Shown: one piece after another, positions 21,994-35,562 of the stretch
Position numbering within the stretch: position 1 is the first letter of the stretch
Layout of the letters: every line of letters starts with the position of its first letter
Source: Cyclaneusma minus
Lineage: Eukaryota; Ascomycota; Leotiomycetes; Marthamycetales; Marthamycetaceae
Direction: 5' to 3'
Length of the DNA: 64,000 nt
NCBI GenBank assembly: GCA_037179335.1
Contig: JAKZHN010000002.1
Span: 1,426,001 to 1,490,000 of the forward strand
Translations under genes and position numbers: made by a program
Notes under the pieces: generated by a model
Told to the model about the DNA's origin: nothing
The model's input: the letters and a program-made list of their open reading frames with translations, nothing else
The model's database searches: none

Positions 21994-22688
21994 CCTACTT
22001 CCGAGCCGACTACTGGACAGAAAGCAACCTTAGGAACATGCTTTCGCATCTTGAACAGACTGGGAATCATGGGCGTTTTCGTGGATAGCCTCCAGTGACA
22101 AGCCCAGGTGTCAAAGCCTAGCCCGTCGCAGCGAGACAAATTTACTTGGCTTCGCATGTGAAGGTACTTTCGTGAACTACCCAGCTGGGACCTAAAGGTA
22201 GCCTCATCGCTCAAAGCCCTACCTCGAGCAAAATTGTGTCTCCAGGCCAGCCAGCTTTACTAAATCGCAGAATGGTCGCGCCTGATCTGCTAATCGACCT
22301 GGGACTTGGTGTTTCCGCACCACTAGATGCGTCGATTCACCTCAATGAATTTCAGAATATGCTCTCTTTCGGCCACAAACTTGAGCTTCCGTCGAGATGA
22401 CTGATGGCGACGAATATCGGAGCAGAACTTGCTACTACTGAACACTACTGAGCACGACTAGGATCCCTATTTACAGGTCGCGCGCAGCATGGTATGGGTC
22501 ACATGCTATGCATCAAGTCATCATTCACTTTACACTTGTATTCAAGTTCACCAACTATGAATCACGAATCAAGCAAATGCAATGGAGATCCACGTTTAGA
22601 CTGAAATTGATATTTGAGACTACTCGTAGACATCAACTGCTACGGGAACTACAAATATCCAACCCTTCCTGACTTCTCGAGACCTGGT

Positions 22689-22907
22689 TCATCGCCGAAC
22701 TTCCATGCCAGTAGTCTCAATCTCACCTCCACCCACCATCGTGCGCTGCTTCTTGGAGAACGGGACCCAAACACCAACGGTGTGGTGACCAAGCTTCACG
22801 GCCGCAATGACATTGATCGTAGGTTTTATGTCCTCATAGGTCATCACATGCAAGAGAAGAGAATACCCATTTCCAATGTCTATTTTGTAAATGCCAGGCA
22901 CAGCCAA
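22689..22907 (-). pseudogene. Ankyrin-like gene fragment, copy 2
   Basis: Minus-strand frame with VPGIYKIDIGNGYSLLLHV, then VIAAVKLGHHTVGVWVPFSK and KQRTMV. The segment AxKLGHHTxVVxxPFxKKQRT also occurs at 40.85-40.95 kb on the minus strand, where it is preceded by TDTALRYAK. TALRYAxKLGHTxVVxxLL is an ankyrin-repeat pattern, so both are probably remains of an ankyrin-repeat gene. The fragment overlaps repeat A, which borders AT-rich DNA. Confidence 0.45.
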
Positions 22908-23037
22908 TGGCCTTAAAGCTTGCCAGCTAGCCAGCTAGGAGAGAGCTTTGCTTTTTAGTTTTTGGGGGCATTTGGAGTTTTACTGGTTTTTTCAAAACTG
23001 AGATTAGCGGGCTTTAAAGCTGGTTGGCTATAATATT
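22824..23037 (+). repeat. Repeat A, copy 2 (not RIP-mutated), left edge of block 2
   Basis: Near copy of 3754-3902, extended by tttactggttttttcaaaac, ttagcgggctttaaagctgg and ttggctata. AT-rich DNA starts right after it. A RIP-mutated copy lies at 23314-23450. Confidence 0.8.
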
Positions 23038-23117
23038 ATATAATAATTTATGCTATATATAAAAAAAATAGGCAGAAAACTTAAAAATAGCTAATAGCCA
23101 ATTTGCAAAAAATATTG

Positions 23118-23245
23118 CTAAAAGAAATATAGCGTTTTTTAAAAAAATTTATTTATGCGGCTTTTAGCTTGCTAGCCAATTAAAAGCCCTGTGCGCTTTG
23201 CGCTATATAATTAATTAATAGCTAATTCCTTAATATAAAATTAAT
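23118..23245 (+). repeat. Repeat B', RIP-mutated partner of 40190-40325
   Basis: Aligns along its length with 40190-40325: atttatgcggctttt, gctagcc, gtgcgct and cttgatataaaa-type blocks are kept, while ccacgtgaccgaccgac has become ctatataattaattaat. Changes are C-to-T and G-to-A. Confidence 0.8.
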
Positions 23246-23313
23246 TATTTATATTTTTATAAATTATTATATGCAAAAAAATACACATTTTTAATATTTA
23301 TTTTATTAATGCT

Positions 23314-23450
23314 AAATATAGCCAATAGCTTTAAAACTTATTAGCTAGCTAGCCAGAAAAAAGCTTTGCTTTTTAGTTTTTAAAAGCATTTAAAGCTTTA
23401 CTGGCTTTTTTAAAATTAAGGCTAGCGGGCTTCAAAGCTGATTGGCTAAA
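23314..23450 (+). repeat. Repeat A', RIP-mutated partner of 22880-23037
   Basis: atgccaggcacagccaatgg has become atgctaaatatagccaatag. gctttgctttttagttttt and gctagcgggctt-type blocks are kept. Only transitions of the RIP type are obvious. Confidence 0.8.
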
Positions 23451-25670
23451 TATAAAGCAATGTAAAATAGGCTGTATTTAAAAAATTATTAAAAAAGGAA
23501 ATTAAAAATAATATATTTGCCCGTAAAAAACCAATGGCTAAAATTAAATTTAATGGCTAAGCTATTGAAATAATAGTTTTTAAAAACGTTTAAAAATTAT
23601 TGGCCAAATTTTTAAATATTAAATTTTAGTATATTATTATTTATAATATATTAGGCAATATTTTTATAAACGCTATATTCAATATAATTAATAATATTAG
23701 GGCAATTAATAATTTATAAATGCTTTTAAAATTTAGCAAAATAGGCAATTTAAATAAAAAATCCTATAGCATAATAAAATAGCGGTGCTATTAATAATTA
23801 AAAATTTAACGCAAATAAAATTTGCAAAGCTTTTATAAAGCAAAGATAATTAATTATAATAATAATAATAATATTTACGCCGGTATAATTAATATTAAAC
23901 TTGCTATTTGGTAATATTAAAATAGCGTAATTGCCTATTTTAAAACATGCAATATACTAGTATTTGATTTTTTTAATTAAAAAATAAGCGATTTTTAAAT
24001 AGCTTATAATTATAAATTAGTTTTATAATATAAAAAAAAAGCGGCAAAAGCCGTTTTAAATGCAATATTAAAATTAAAATTAATTAGCTATTTTTTAATT
24101 ATAAAGGCAATAGCGGGTAATAAAGTTTTAATAATAATATTTAATAGCTAGGTTTTAAAAAGCGGCGGAGCTTTGCGTTTTTAAAAATCTCCCTAAACTT
24201 TATAATAGCCAATTATAGCCAGTTTCATTAAGGGAAAATTAAAAGCTTTTTGTAAAATTAAATAAATTATATAAATATAGCGTAAAATAAATAACGTGGC
24301 TTAAATAAAATCGGGTTTAAATTTGCCTTTTTTATAGCGGTCAATGCTATTATTGCAAAAAACAATTTATTTAATAATTTAATTTGCAATTGCAAAATAA
24401 GAAAATTTGTTTTTCCTAATATTAAAATATTCCTATAAATTAATTGAAAATTTATATAAATTATAAAAAATTGCGATTAGGCTATAAAAAATAATATAGC
24501 GAATTTGGAGCAAAAGCGGGATTATCATTGCTTATTTTAGCAATAATATATTAAAATTAAACTTAATTGCTATTATAAATATTAATTATCAAGTGTTTCA
24601 GCCAAATTATAAAATAAAGTATTTGCGAAATTATTTAAATATTTTAGAAAATAAATAGGCTTTAATAAAATATTTTATTTTATTGCTAATAATAAAAGCT
24701 TTTATAAAATTAAATATTATAAACTATTATATAAAATATATTTAGAAAACCCTTATTAAGCTATAAAGCTATTAATATAAATAATTAATTTATATATTAA
24801 TTATACTAATTTCTATTAATTAAGCGTTTTAAAAATAGCTTTAATTTTATAAATATTAATATTTAATAAAACGCTGACTAGCTAAGGCTATCAAAACGGC
24901 AAAAAGCTGGCGAATACCTGGTATTTAAAAGAAATACTAGTATAAATATATTAATTACAATATGCAAGAGGGCAATTGGTAATATAAAAGCTATTTGGGC
25001 TTATAATTAAAATATTTATAAATGAATAAATTTAAAATTTAAATCTATTATTAAAACATTTAATTTTATTATATTTAAAAAAAATTGCGCTATTCAACCA
25101 AATTGTTTTCAATATTTTTAAATAGCCTATATTTAAAAAAAGCCTTGGTACCAAATAGAAAAGCGGCGATAAAGCTTTAAAGATAGCGGTAATAAAAGTA
25201 GTTTACTTAAACGGTTAAAATAGCAAAATTTAAATTTTCAGCCAATTTCTATATTCTAAATAAAGAAATAGCTTTATAAAAGCAAGTTTTTAATATTAAA
25301 ATTAAAATATTGGCCAATTGTTTTTTCAGAATTAAAAATATTATGGTTTTTATATTAATTATTAAGCCTAGTATTTTAATTGGTTTTTTTTCTGGTATTT
25401 TGCAAAATTTTAAACTTTAATAAATTAAATTAAAATTTTGTTTTTATAAGGCTAAAAGTTTTAAAAAATATATTGAAAATATAGTAATATTATTGTTTAA
25501 ATAATAATATAAATTTGGACTAGGCAGCTAGGATTTTAATAGCTATTTAAAAGCTTTTATAAAAAAATTAAAAATACATAATACTACTACTAAGCTAAAA
25601 AGCAAAATGGTTTTAATATATTTTGTTTTTAAATTAAAGCCCAGCAATTATTAATATAAAATTATTGAAA

Positions 25671-25848
25671 TGTCCTCCTAATAGTTCGAATTAACCCCCT
25701 GCCAAAATATCCTGGTCATATATAGAAATTTAAGCCACCCCTGCATATATAAGCGAAAAAGAAATGCATAATGTCTTTAAGCTATAAAATAGCCTTTTTT
25801 CTTTAATATAATATATTTAAAAAATTTAGCCTATATTAAATTTAAATA
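25671..25848 (+). repeat. 5' LTR of the outer element
   Basis: Pairs with 37958-38136. Less mutated at its start than the 3' copy (keeps aaccccctgcc and tatcctggtca). The exact end is uncertain by about 10 bp. Confidence 0.7.
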
Positions 25849-28439
25849 AATTATAACCACTAATATACTTTAGCATAATAAAAAAAACAAATTTTTATAA
25901 TACCGTATTTTTAAAATTTCTATAACGCCGTATTTTTAAAGCCAGAAAAAGCCTGCAATATTATATTTTCAAATTTTCAATAAAAAATTTGCAGTACTAT
26001 ATTTTTAAAGCCTTTAAATTTCCAATGCAATATTATATTTCTGTATTTGTTTTATAATATTGTATTTTTAAAGGCTATTATTTATTAGCGCAATTCTGTA
26101 TTTTTGCAAATTTATTTATAAATTAATAATAATAATAATAAGTTTTTATTTTTTAAGCTAATATATTTATTAGCTTTAACCAGCTTTTCTTTTATAAATT
26201 AAATACTATATTTATTAATTTTATTATATAAAATATTTATAATTAAAAAAACCTGCTTTTATCTTTATTTATATTATTCTTTTAAATGGTTTATGATAAT
26301 AAAAATATGTTTTAAAAGCAAAAATTCTTGGTATACTATAATTATTATTTTTAATTAATATATTGCAAATTCCAATATTATTTAGGCAAATAAAAAGCAA
26401 ATTGTATTAAATAAAAATTAAAAAAAGCAATATAAAGCAAATATTGCCAAAGCCTTTTATAAAATTTATATTTATTTTAATTAATTAAATAAAAAAGCCA
26501 TTAATGCCAAAATCTATTATGCAAATGCCTAAAATATTTTAAATAAAAAATATTTTATAGTTTTTACCATTATTATAGATTTTTATTTCCGCCAAATTGC
26601 CAATTCCAAATAAATTTCAAATTCTAGTATTAAAAAAATCTGGATTACATTTTATGTTATTTGCTGCTAAATTATTCAATTAAATCTATTTTATATAATG
26701 ATTTATATTAAGATTTTATTTTCTATATTATATTATTATATTTTCTTTAGCAAAGTATATTATATTTAAAAATATAATATTAAATAAATATAATTTAAAT
26801 ATTATTTAAAAAATAGATTTGCTAAAAATAAAAAAGGCTTTTTTACAATTTAAAAAAAAGGCTGCTTATTTTGCTGCTTTATAAAAATTAAATAAAAAAG
26901 CCAAATATAAAAAAAAGCAATTTACCAAGCTATAAAATAAGCGCTTTCTTAGTATTTTTCGCAAGGCTAAAATTAATGGCTATAAAAATGGCAAAAGAAT
27001 TTATAATTAGATTAAATATTTTTTATATAGCTAAAAAGGCTATAATGGCATTGACAAATATTTTTATTTTATTGTAAATTAAAAAATAATATAAACTATT
27101 ATACTAACCGGCTTAATAAAAATTGTAATTAAAAAAAAGCCTATATTACTAAAGGCAGTATTAAAATTTAAATTATTTTTTAAAGTTTAAAAAGAAATGC
27201 GATATATATTATTTAAAATTTCATTGGTATTATTAATAAAATTCCCCGTTTTATTTAAATTGCCGATTTTAATGCCATATTATATATAATTAATTTTCTT
27301 TTATTTTTTCAAATTTTAAAGCTATATTAATAAAAAGCTATTAAAATGAAAAAAAAGCTATATTTAAATTAAATTGGCATTATATTAATAAGGGTTTAAA
27401 ACGGGAAATGCTTGGTTAAAAATATTTTATATATTTTATATTTAGGGATAAATTTGCTTTTAGGTAAAAAAAAGTTTAAAAAGATTTTTTTAATTAAAAT
27501 GGTATATATTTTAAAGGCCACTATATTTAAAATTTTATTTTTAAAGTATTTATATAATAAAGCCTATATATTATAAATTTTATAACTATAGCAATCAAAC
27601 TGGCATTAGTATTTAAGCAATTATTTTTTATTATTGCCCTTTATTTTGCTGCTTTTCCTGCCAAAATTAAAAAAATTAAAAACGGTTTAAATAACCTTTT
27701 TTATACCAATTTTTTCCCTTTCAAAAACATTTTAATATAATATACTAAATATACCAATTATTATAATATAAAATATATTAACCGCTATAATATAAGAAAT
27801 GCTATTAATTATAATTTAAAAGGCGCTAATTTTTAATATAATAAAAGCCATTTAATTTAAAGCCAAAATTAAAATTAAAAAAATTAAAACAATTAAGGCT
27901 TAAATAATTAAAAAGGCAAATTGGAAAAACTAATAGCGAAAACCCGTTAGACAATGCTTTATTTTATTTTATTGCAAATAAGCTTATTTAAGCCTAGCCA
28001 AAATTAATAAGCTGTATTTTATTATTATTTTTTAAAAGAAAATTAAAATTTCTAATATTTTCTATTATTATAAAAATTGCAATATTGGCAAAATGCAAAA
28101 CCATATTTTTAAAAGTTTTATAAATTATAAAATAAAATTTTTAAAATTAGTATATTTTAATATAGCTAATAAATTTCCTTTTAGTATTTATAAAAATATT
28201 TAATTATTAAAAAAGATTAATAGCCAGATAAGGAAAATTTAAGCATTTGCTATAAAATTAAAAATTAAAAATTATTTTATTCTAATTGCCTGGTATAAAA
28301 AAATAGAATTAAAAATGAAAAAAAAAGAAATAAAAAAAATAAAAAAATGAAAATTAATAAAATAAAAAGATTGGTAAAATAATTATTTATTACATTTAAA
28401 CTAATAATATAAAATTTGAAAAAACCATTTTTTTTATTT

Positions 28440-28850
28440 TTTTAGCAAAATAAATTAGCTAAAAAAACAATTTAAATTGCAAAAGCAAATATCCGGACTA
28501 TATTATATAATGCCAAGCTTTTAATTAAATTCTGACTCAAAACTGCTATAATTAAAGTTTATTGCAAAAATAAAATTAATATTGGTTTAAAAATTAATAA
28601 AAAACTTAATTTAAAAGAAAGAAACAATAAAAAGCTTTTTAAATAGGAAAATATTAAAATTTAAAGCTGCAGGATTTGGGTTTATATTAATAGAAAAAAG
28701 CTTTTTAAAAAGAATTGTAAAAATGAGCTTTTGCCTATAAAGAAAAGTCTATATTTATAGGGTATAATTTAAACATTATTAAATAATATAGGCTATATTA
28801 TCCGGATTTAAAATATATAGCTATATAATTTATTATTAAATAAAATAAGA
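28440..28850 (+). pseudogene. Copia integrase C-terminal remains (outer element)
   Basis: Plus-strand translation with stops shows the Copia series TIQIAKANIR, YNAKLLIKF, NKINIGLKINKK and then a late segment of the type YYPDLKYIAIQF. This corresponds to the end of the integrase core and the following conserved tail. No functional enzyme remains. The inner element is inserted about 90 bp downstream. Confidence 0.65.
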
Positions 28851-28942
28851 AAACCCTTGGCAAAATTATAACTTTAAAGCTAAAAAATAATTTTTATAAT
28901 TTCTAAAGCATTTTAAATAAATTTTCTAATTATTCAACCAAT

Positions 28943-29151
28943 TGCAATATAGGCCTAAAGCAGCCAAATAGCCTATACCCACATGGCTGCCGCTAGCGCC
29001 AAAAGCTGGGAATGGCTTTAAGAAAAGCGATAATAAGCCAGCCTTTTTTTTAAATATAATTAATAAAGCATATTAATAATTTTTAAATCGCATATACATT
29101 ACTTTACTCGTTTATTTTTAATAAATCAATATTAGTTAGCGTTTGTTTTAT
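28943..29151 (+). repeat. 5' LTR of the inner element
   Basis: Pairs with 35563-35777. Ends are approximate. Confidence 0.7.
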
Positions 29152-29631
29152 TAAAAGCAGCAAATTTGCAAGGTTATTAAAAAAAGATATTGCCTTTAAT
29201 TGCGCAATATATTAATTGGCTTTTTTAAAAAATTCAAGATTTTAAAATTCCTTAAGCTTTAATAATAAATAACTAAAATGCAAAGCCAGCTTTTATTTAT
29301 TTCATTTAAAAGCCGTATTTTATTACGGCTATTTAATTGCCCTAAAATATACCGTTTTTGCACCCTTGTATCTTTTAGCTATGCAATAATAATAGGTTGC
29401 GCCCTTTCCTGCGCAGCCTTATTTTAAAAGCTTCCGCCCCCGCTAGCTTAAAGCTAAAAATATCCAAATTTAATTTATTTAAATTTGTGTTATTTATTTA
29501 GATTTGCAATATGTAAATTCAAGCCCATTGAAACTAGCTTTAAGCCTCTATTAGGCAAAAGCTTAAAAACAAACCCAGCGCCTCCGTTTGGTATTTAAGA
29601 AATTATATAGCCAGCTAATATAGCCAGTCAA

Positions 29632-29895
29632 TTGCGCAATCAACGAAATACCCTTATTTATCTCCTTTTAAAACAAATTATTTTACAGCGCCTTATTAGC
29701 CTAATTTGCGCAATTAGCTGCTTTAAATTTAATAATTATGCCGTTAAAAAAAGACTAAAAAATAATTCTATATTATATCCAGATTTTTGTATCCCTAAAA
29801 TTAAACGGAAATTTATTAAAGGCTATAATTCAAAAAATCTTAATTTGAATAATTCAAAAATATATATTAGCCCTATATCAAATGTTATATTTTAG
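29632..29895 (+). pseudogene. Open stretch in the gag region of the inner element
   Basis: An 87-codon frame rich in Ile/Asn/Lys, 480 bp after the 5' LTR, where gag should start. No domain visible. It survives probably by chance within RIP-mutated DNA. Confidence 0.3.
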
Positions 29896-32549
29896 GATTG
29901 GTATAGCAAGAAATTAAAAAAGGGAATAATTGGTATAAAACTATAAATATTATATTAAAATAAATTTAAAAAGTAGGATTTTAATATATTCAAATTGGTA
30001 AATATAAAGGTCCGCTAAACGCTTAAAAAAATTTATGCAAAATAGCATTTTTATAAACAATACCAAAAAAAAGAATTTAGCTACTTTTTTATTTAATTTG
30101 GCAATCAAGAATAATAAATTCTAGTTAATATAGCCAGCTAATTTGCTAAAAAAAAACGCGCAAAAAAGATTTTCCTGCAGGCTTTGTGTATTTTTAATAT
30201 AATTTATAAAGGCAATTATAGTAATTTTTTAAATCCATTCTTTTTAAAAAAAAATCCAGAATATTTTAATGGCGAAATTTCCTTTAATCAAAATCTTTAA
30301 TAAATTTCCAAGAGAAATTAAAGCTAAAACAATTAAGAAATTAATTAAGAATTAAGCATTTTGGGAACGGTTTTATATTTAATTTAAATCGTTCGCCAAA
30401 CTATTTTTAAAAAATGCCCTATATTGAAAAAATATACCAGGATTTTCAAGGGTTTTTTATAAAATCACTCTTGGCTATGGAATAACTTCTGGTGCAATAT
30501 CCCGCTACCCTTTTCTAAAATCGAAATACTATTTTAAAAAACGCTATATACCTTCTCCTTTTTCTTTTTTTTCTCCCGGCCTTTTATCATTATAAAGGAA
30601 TAAAAGCCCAGCACTTTTAAACTCGGGAATAAAAAATAAGGATAATTATAAAGCCAAAAAAAAGTTATCAACATTGGTAAAGTATATTAGGAAAAAAACC
30701 GTTATAGCCATAAGCTATTTAATATTTTGGATACCAAATTTTAAAAACTCTATAATATATATAATAAAACTGGCATTTTAAAAAATAATTATATTATAGT
30801 GTATTTTTATATATTAATTAATAAAATCAAAAACTATTATAATTGCTTTTTAATATATAAAAAATATATATTTAATAAAATAATTAAATTTATCAAAATA
30901 AAATTTAGAATTAAAGCCAATAAAATAAAATACCTAAATCTGTAGGCTACTATTAGCCTTTGCAAAAATATTGCCAATAATTCAAGCAAATTCAAAATAA
31001 AATGCCTGGATTTAATATTTAATAATTTTTAGAAAAGCCAGCCAAATTTTGGTTTTAAATATTAATTGAATAAAGCTATTAAAAATTAGCTTTATAAAGG
31101 CATTTAAAAAATTTCAAATTATAAATGGATTTTATTAAATTTATAGCCAAATTATAAAAATCTGGCAATTCAAATCTATTCCGCTATTTTTAATAAAATA
31201 AAAATTAATAGCTCCTTTATAAAACAATTTAATATTTATATTTATTTTGAATTTTGCAACTATAGTCCAAAATCCTTTAGCTATTCTTTTTATATTGCAG
31301 CACTATTATTTTAATTTTAATATTTTTAAAATAGTAATAAAATTAATAAAAAACCAAATTATTTAAATATAATTTTGGCTAACCAATTTTATATTTATTA
31401 TATTAATAAAAAAACATATAATAGAAAATAGAATGGCAATTTTAAAAAGAATTTCAAAAAAAAACTATACTATATTTATAGCAAGCCAAATTATTTTTTT
31501 ACCAAGTATTCCAAGAATAAATAAAAAAAATATTAAAGACAATAAAAAACATTAAGAAATAGAAAAAAGAAGCCCTTAAAGAAAAAGCATTAGCATACCC
31601 TTTTATATAAAATTAAAGAAACAGAATTATGGAAAAATAATTTTAACAATTAACAATTAATAAAAAACATTATATATTTTATTAAGATTGCACAGCTTTT
31701 CCAAAGCATTTAATTATTTAATTTGGAAAACAAGGAATTTGGAAAACAAGGAAAGCACTTATTTTTATTTTCTATATTTATTTATAATTGGCACCGGTAT
31801 TTTGGACGGTTAAGCCATTATAGAGATTTTTGCAAATATGCAAATGGCCTATTTATTTATTAAAATATCCTTATTTAATTTATTTTATTTAAAAAATCCT
31901 GTTTCTATAGCAGAGATTTTTACTATTCATAGCTATTATATTAAGGGAATTTTTAAGGCATTTTTCCAAATAGCAATGCTGCTAAAATATTATTAAATAA
32001 TATTGGCCAATTTAAGGCTTTGCAAGGAATTACCCTTGGCCTTAAATTTAAATTTATTTCAAAAGGCATTTTTGGCATTTATTTTGGAAATAATAGCTTT
32101 AATAAGCTATTAAATACAGCTAATATTTAAATACTATTTAAAATAGTTTTTTTTATTATAGTAAATAATAATATCTCTATATTTATTTTTATATAATATA
32201 AAATAAATAGATGTTTATTATAATAGTGTGTAAAATACTATAGTTTAAAAAGATTTTAAAATGGCTATATTTATTAAATAAAGCCATTTTTAATTTTAAT
32301 TTATTTTATACAAATTTAATAATAAAAAAAAGCTATTAAACACTTAATAAAAATTAAATTATAAAAACATTGTAAAAGTTAAGGCCATGCTATTATAAGT
32401 AAAATGCAAGATTTTTTATTTAATGCGAATAAGAATTTTAAAATAAAAGCCCTGGAATAAATTATCAAATACTGCTATTAATATTAAATCTATAGCAAAT
32501 TTTTAGCATGCTTTAAATTTAATATTGGCAAAAAATTTAAATTTAATGC

Positions 32550-33060
32550 TAAAATATTAAAAGATATTTTTCAATAAAAAGGCCATTATATTATTTATAT
32601 TATAAATATAGGTATTAAATTTTAAATAGCAAAAATTATACCATTCCAATATATAAAAATAATTTAATAGGCTATTCAATTATATTAAATTAATATATAT
32701 TTGGGCCTATTTAATTTTTTAATTGCAAATGCTAAAATGAAATTTATTAATAAGGAGTTTTAAGCCTAGGCAGCTTTTAAAAGAATTTAAACAAAAGTTA
32801 TTCTAATTAAAGCATACTAAAATATTGAATAAAATAAGCGCTGTTATATAATTTTTAAAAAAGCCATTAAAACCATTTTTAATAATTTGCCAAATATCCC
32901 AATTAAAATTATATTATAAATAGCAATTAAGGCTATAAATAATATAATTAAACCAAATGGCCTTATCCCTATTCTTTTGGTATTTGGTGCTTATTTAAGG
33001 CTTATTTATAAATTAGCATTATTTCCTTTAATAATTTTTAAAAAAAAGCTATGGCTAAAA
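32550..33060 (+). pseudogene. Integrase remains of the inner element
   Basis: Across stops the plus strand shows the order IYLGLFNFLIANA, KFINKEF, FKKAIKTIFNNLP and then NGLIPILLVFGAYLRL (about 32.95-33.00 kb). NGLVPxLLVFGAYPR is a hallmark of fungal LTR-element integrases. Asp/Gly positions changed to Asn/Lys-type codons fit RIP. Confidence 0.65.
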
Positions 33061-33984
33061 TTAAAAAAATATATTTTTAAAATAAATAGCTAGCGCTTCA
33101 GCAATAAAAAATGTTTTAAATATTTTAAATGTTATAAATTTGGGAATTGAATTAATAGTCTTTATATATAAATAAAATAAAAAATAAAATAGGTTTTACA
33201 AAATTAAAAACAAATTAAAAAAAATTATAATAGTAGAAATTAATAAAATATATATATATATATATTAAGCTATAATATATAAATTAAAATACATTTTATA
33301 GTTCATTTTTAAATTGGCCAGCATTTATAATATTAAATAGGCCAATTTTCATAGCGCCAGCTATAATGCCAAATATTCCAAAATAAGCAGCTGCCAATAT
33401 TTTATCAATTTAATTATAAATTATTTTATTAGCTATATCAGAATCTAAGGCACCATTTGAACCATTACCAAAGCTACCAGCTTTATAGCTAAATCTTTTT
33501 CTCAATAAATCAAAATACCAGCCTGGATTAAAATTAAAACTTAAATCCAAATATAATTTTCCGGTATTCAAAAAAAACCGGCCTTTAAATAGCAAAAATA
33601 ATCCCAAGGGTATTTAGAAATTTTAAAAACCAAAAAAACTATAGAAAAAATTAAGAATTTTACAACCAATAAATAATAAATTAAATGCCCAAGAATTTTT
33701 AGCTAATAATAATTTTAAATATAATTTAGAGTTAGAATCAAAATTAAAAAAAAAAGAACTTTTATATTATAAAAGATAATTTTGGATTTTAATAGTATTT
33801 TCTTTTTTTTAAAAAAAGAGCTTAATATATAGCTATATTTACAATTAAAAAAAAGGCAAGATTGCCATTAAAGGCAAGCTATTTAAATTTTTAAACCAGA
33901 TAAAAAAACGGCCTTATTGCTATAAATTTTTTTAATTTTATTTTTAAATTTTAAATTTATAATAAAAAATAAATATTTAAAATA

Positions 33985-34400
33985 AGAATGGTTAAAGAAA
34001 TTAAAGGCAAGGCTATATTTATACTATATCAGAAATTTAAATTAATAATGCAAAAATATAATAATGCTAATAAGCAATTTATTTTAATTTAATTTCCAAT
34101 AATCCAACGCTATGCTTAAAACATTCTTATTTGCTGAATACCTATTTTTATTTTTAAATATAAATGGCTATTATTTTTAAGAGATATTATGCAAGCATAT
34201 TTGCATTTTTAAAACAAATTATATAATTTTGTTTAAATTGTTTTTAAATTTTTTTCCTGGCATTATTATTTGTTTTAAAGCTATTTTATAGCTTAGCTAA
34301 AGCCAGCCTTTATTAGTTTAATATTTACTTAAGGCATTATATTAAAAAGCTCTATATAAAAATATTTATATTTAATTTTTATTTTATAATTTCCAATTTA
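33985..34400 (+). pseudogene. Reverse transcriptase remains of the inner element
   Basis: Segments NNANKQFILI, IIQRYAQNILI, then RDIMQAYLHF (34180-34208) and a stretch equivalent to LYGLAEAGLYWF near 34.28-34.32 kb occur in order. RDITQAYxQS and LYGxxEAG are RT motifs of fungal Copia-type elements. Stops interrupt it throughout. Confidence 0.65.
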
Positions 34401-35562
34401 AATTTTGAAAATTTAAATTTTGAAAATTTAAATTTTGAAAATTTAAATTTGCAAGCAATAATAGCATTTTAAATGGATAATATTTTAATTTTAGCTATTG
34501 AAAAATAATTAAATTTTAAAAAGCAAAATTTCAAACTAAATTAATAAAACATATTTTTTTTAATATTCAATAGCTGTATTTTAAACTTTTAAAAAAAGCT
34601 ATAATTTTTAAATAAAAAGGCCAAAATAATAAAATTAATTTTATAAATTCCATAGCTTTTAATATAAAAGCCTATTATATCCAGGAAAAAGCCAAGGCAA
34701 TTAACTCATTATTAATATATTAGCTAAAATTAGCATTTAACCTTTTAATTGCAATTTAGCATTAAAATTCTATTAAATAAAATATAAAAATCCTAAATGA
34801 AAAACTGTAATAAATAATAAATAATTTTAATCAAAAACTTATTTATATTTCCCTAAATCCTTTTATAGCTAAGCTATTTATTTTTATAAACGGATTATTT
34901 GCTAATAATAAAAATTTATTTTTTCAATTAAATTTCTTAATTATTTTAATAAATAAATTTTTGAATATTTTAGCAGCTACATTTAAATTTAAAAGCAATA
35001 TTTTCTATTAAAATAGCACCGAATTAAAAAGAAATACCAAAAGCATTTTAGCTTTTAAAATTTTAACTATTTTATTGGAAACGAATATAGCTGTATTTAT
35101 TAGCTTTATATTTAATTTAATTACCCTATAGCTAAATATACCTAATATATTTATTATTATTTATATAAATAGCTATAGTTTTTATAAATATTTAATTAAA
35201 TTAAAAATAATAATAAAAAAAGCGCCTAATAATTGATATTTTGCATCTGAAGCAAAGCTATAAAAAAAGATTTTTTTAAAAAATTAAATAAATTAATGGC
35301 AAAAATAATCCAGCTAACGCTTTTATTAAAGCTGCCCATAATAAAGCCTTGGAAAAACTGGTAAATACAAATAAGGCCACTATTAAAATAAAAAGCTAGG
35401 TAAATTGGAAAAGAAAATAGCTTTAAAAAAGCTTAATTTTTGGGGAATTACAAAACAAACCCCAAAATTATAATTTAGCTAATTACCATTTAGCTAAATT
35501 AGCCAATTGCAGTATAATTAGTTTTTTATTACAAAATAAAAAGCTTCTAATATTTAACCAGC

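Noticed and set aside
33410..33607. 65-codon minus-strand ORF with a protein-like look (NFNPGWYFDLLRKRF)
   Set aside because: Antisense to the inner Copia pol region that is decoded on the plus strand; no family match.
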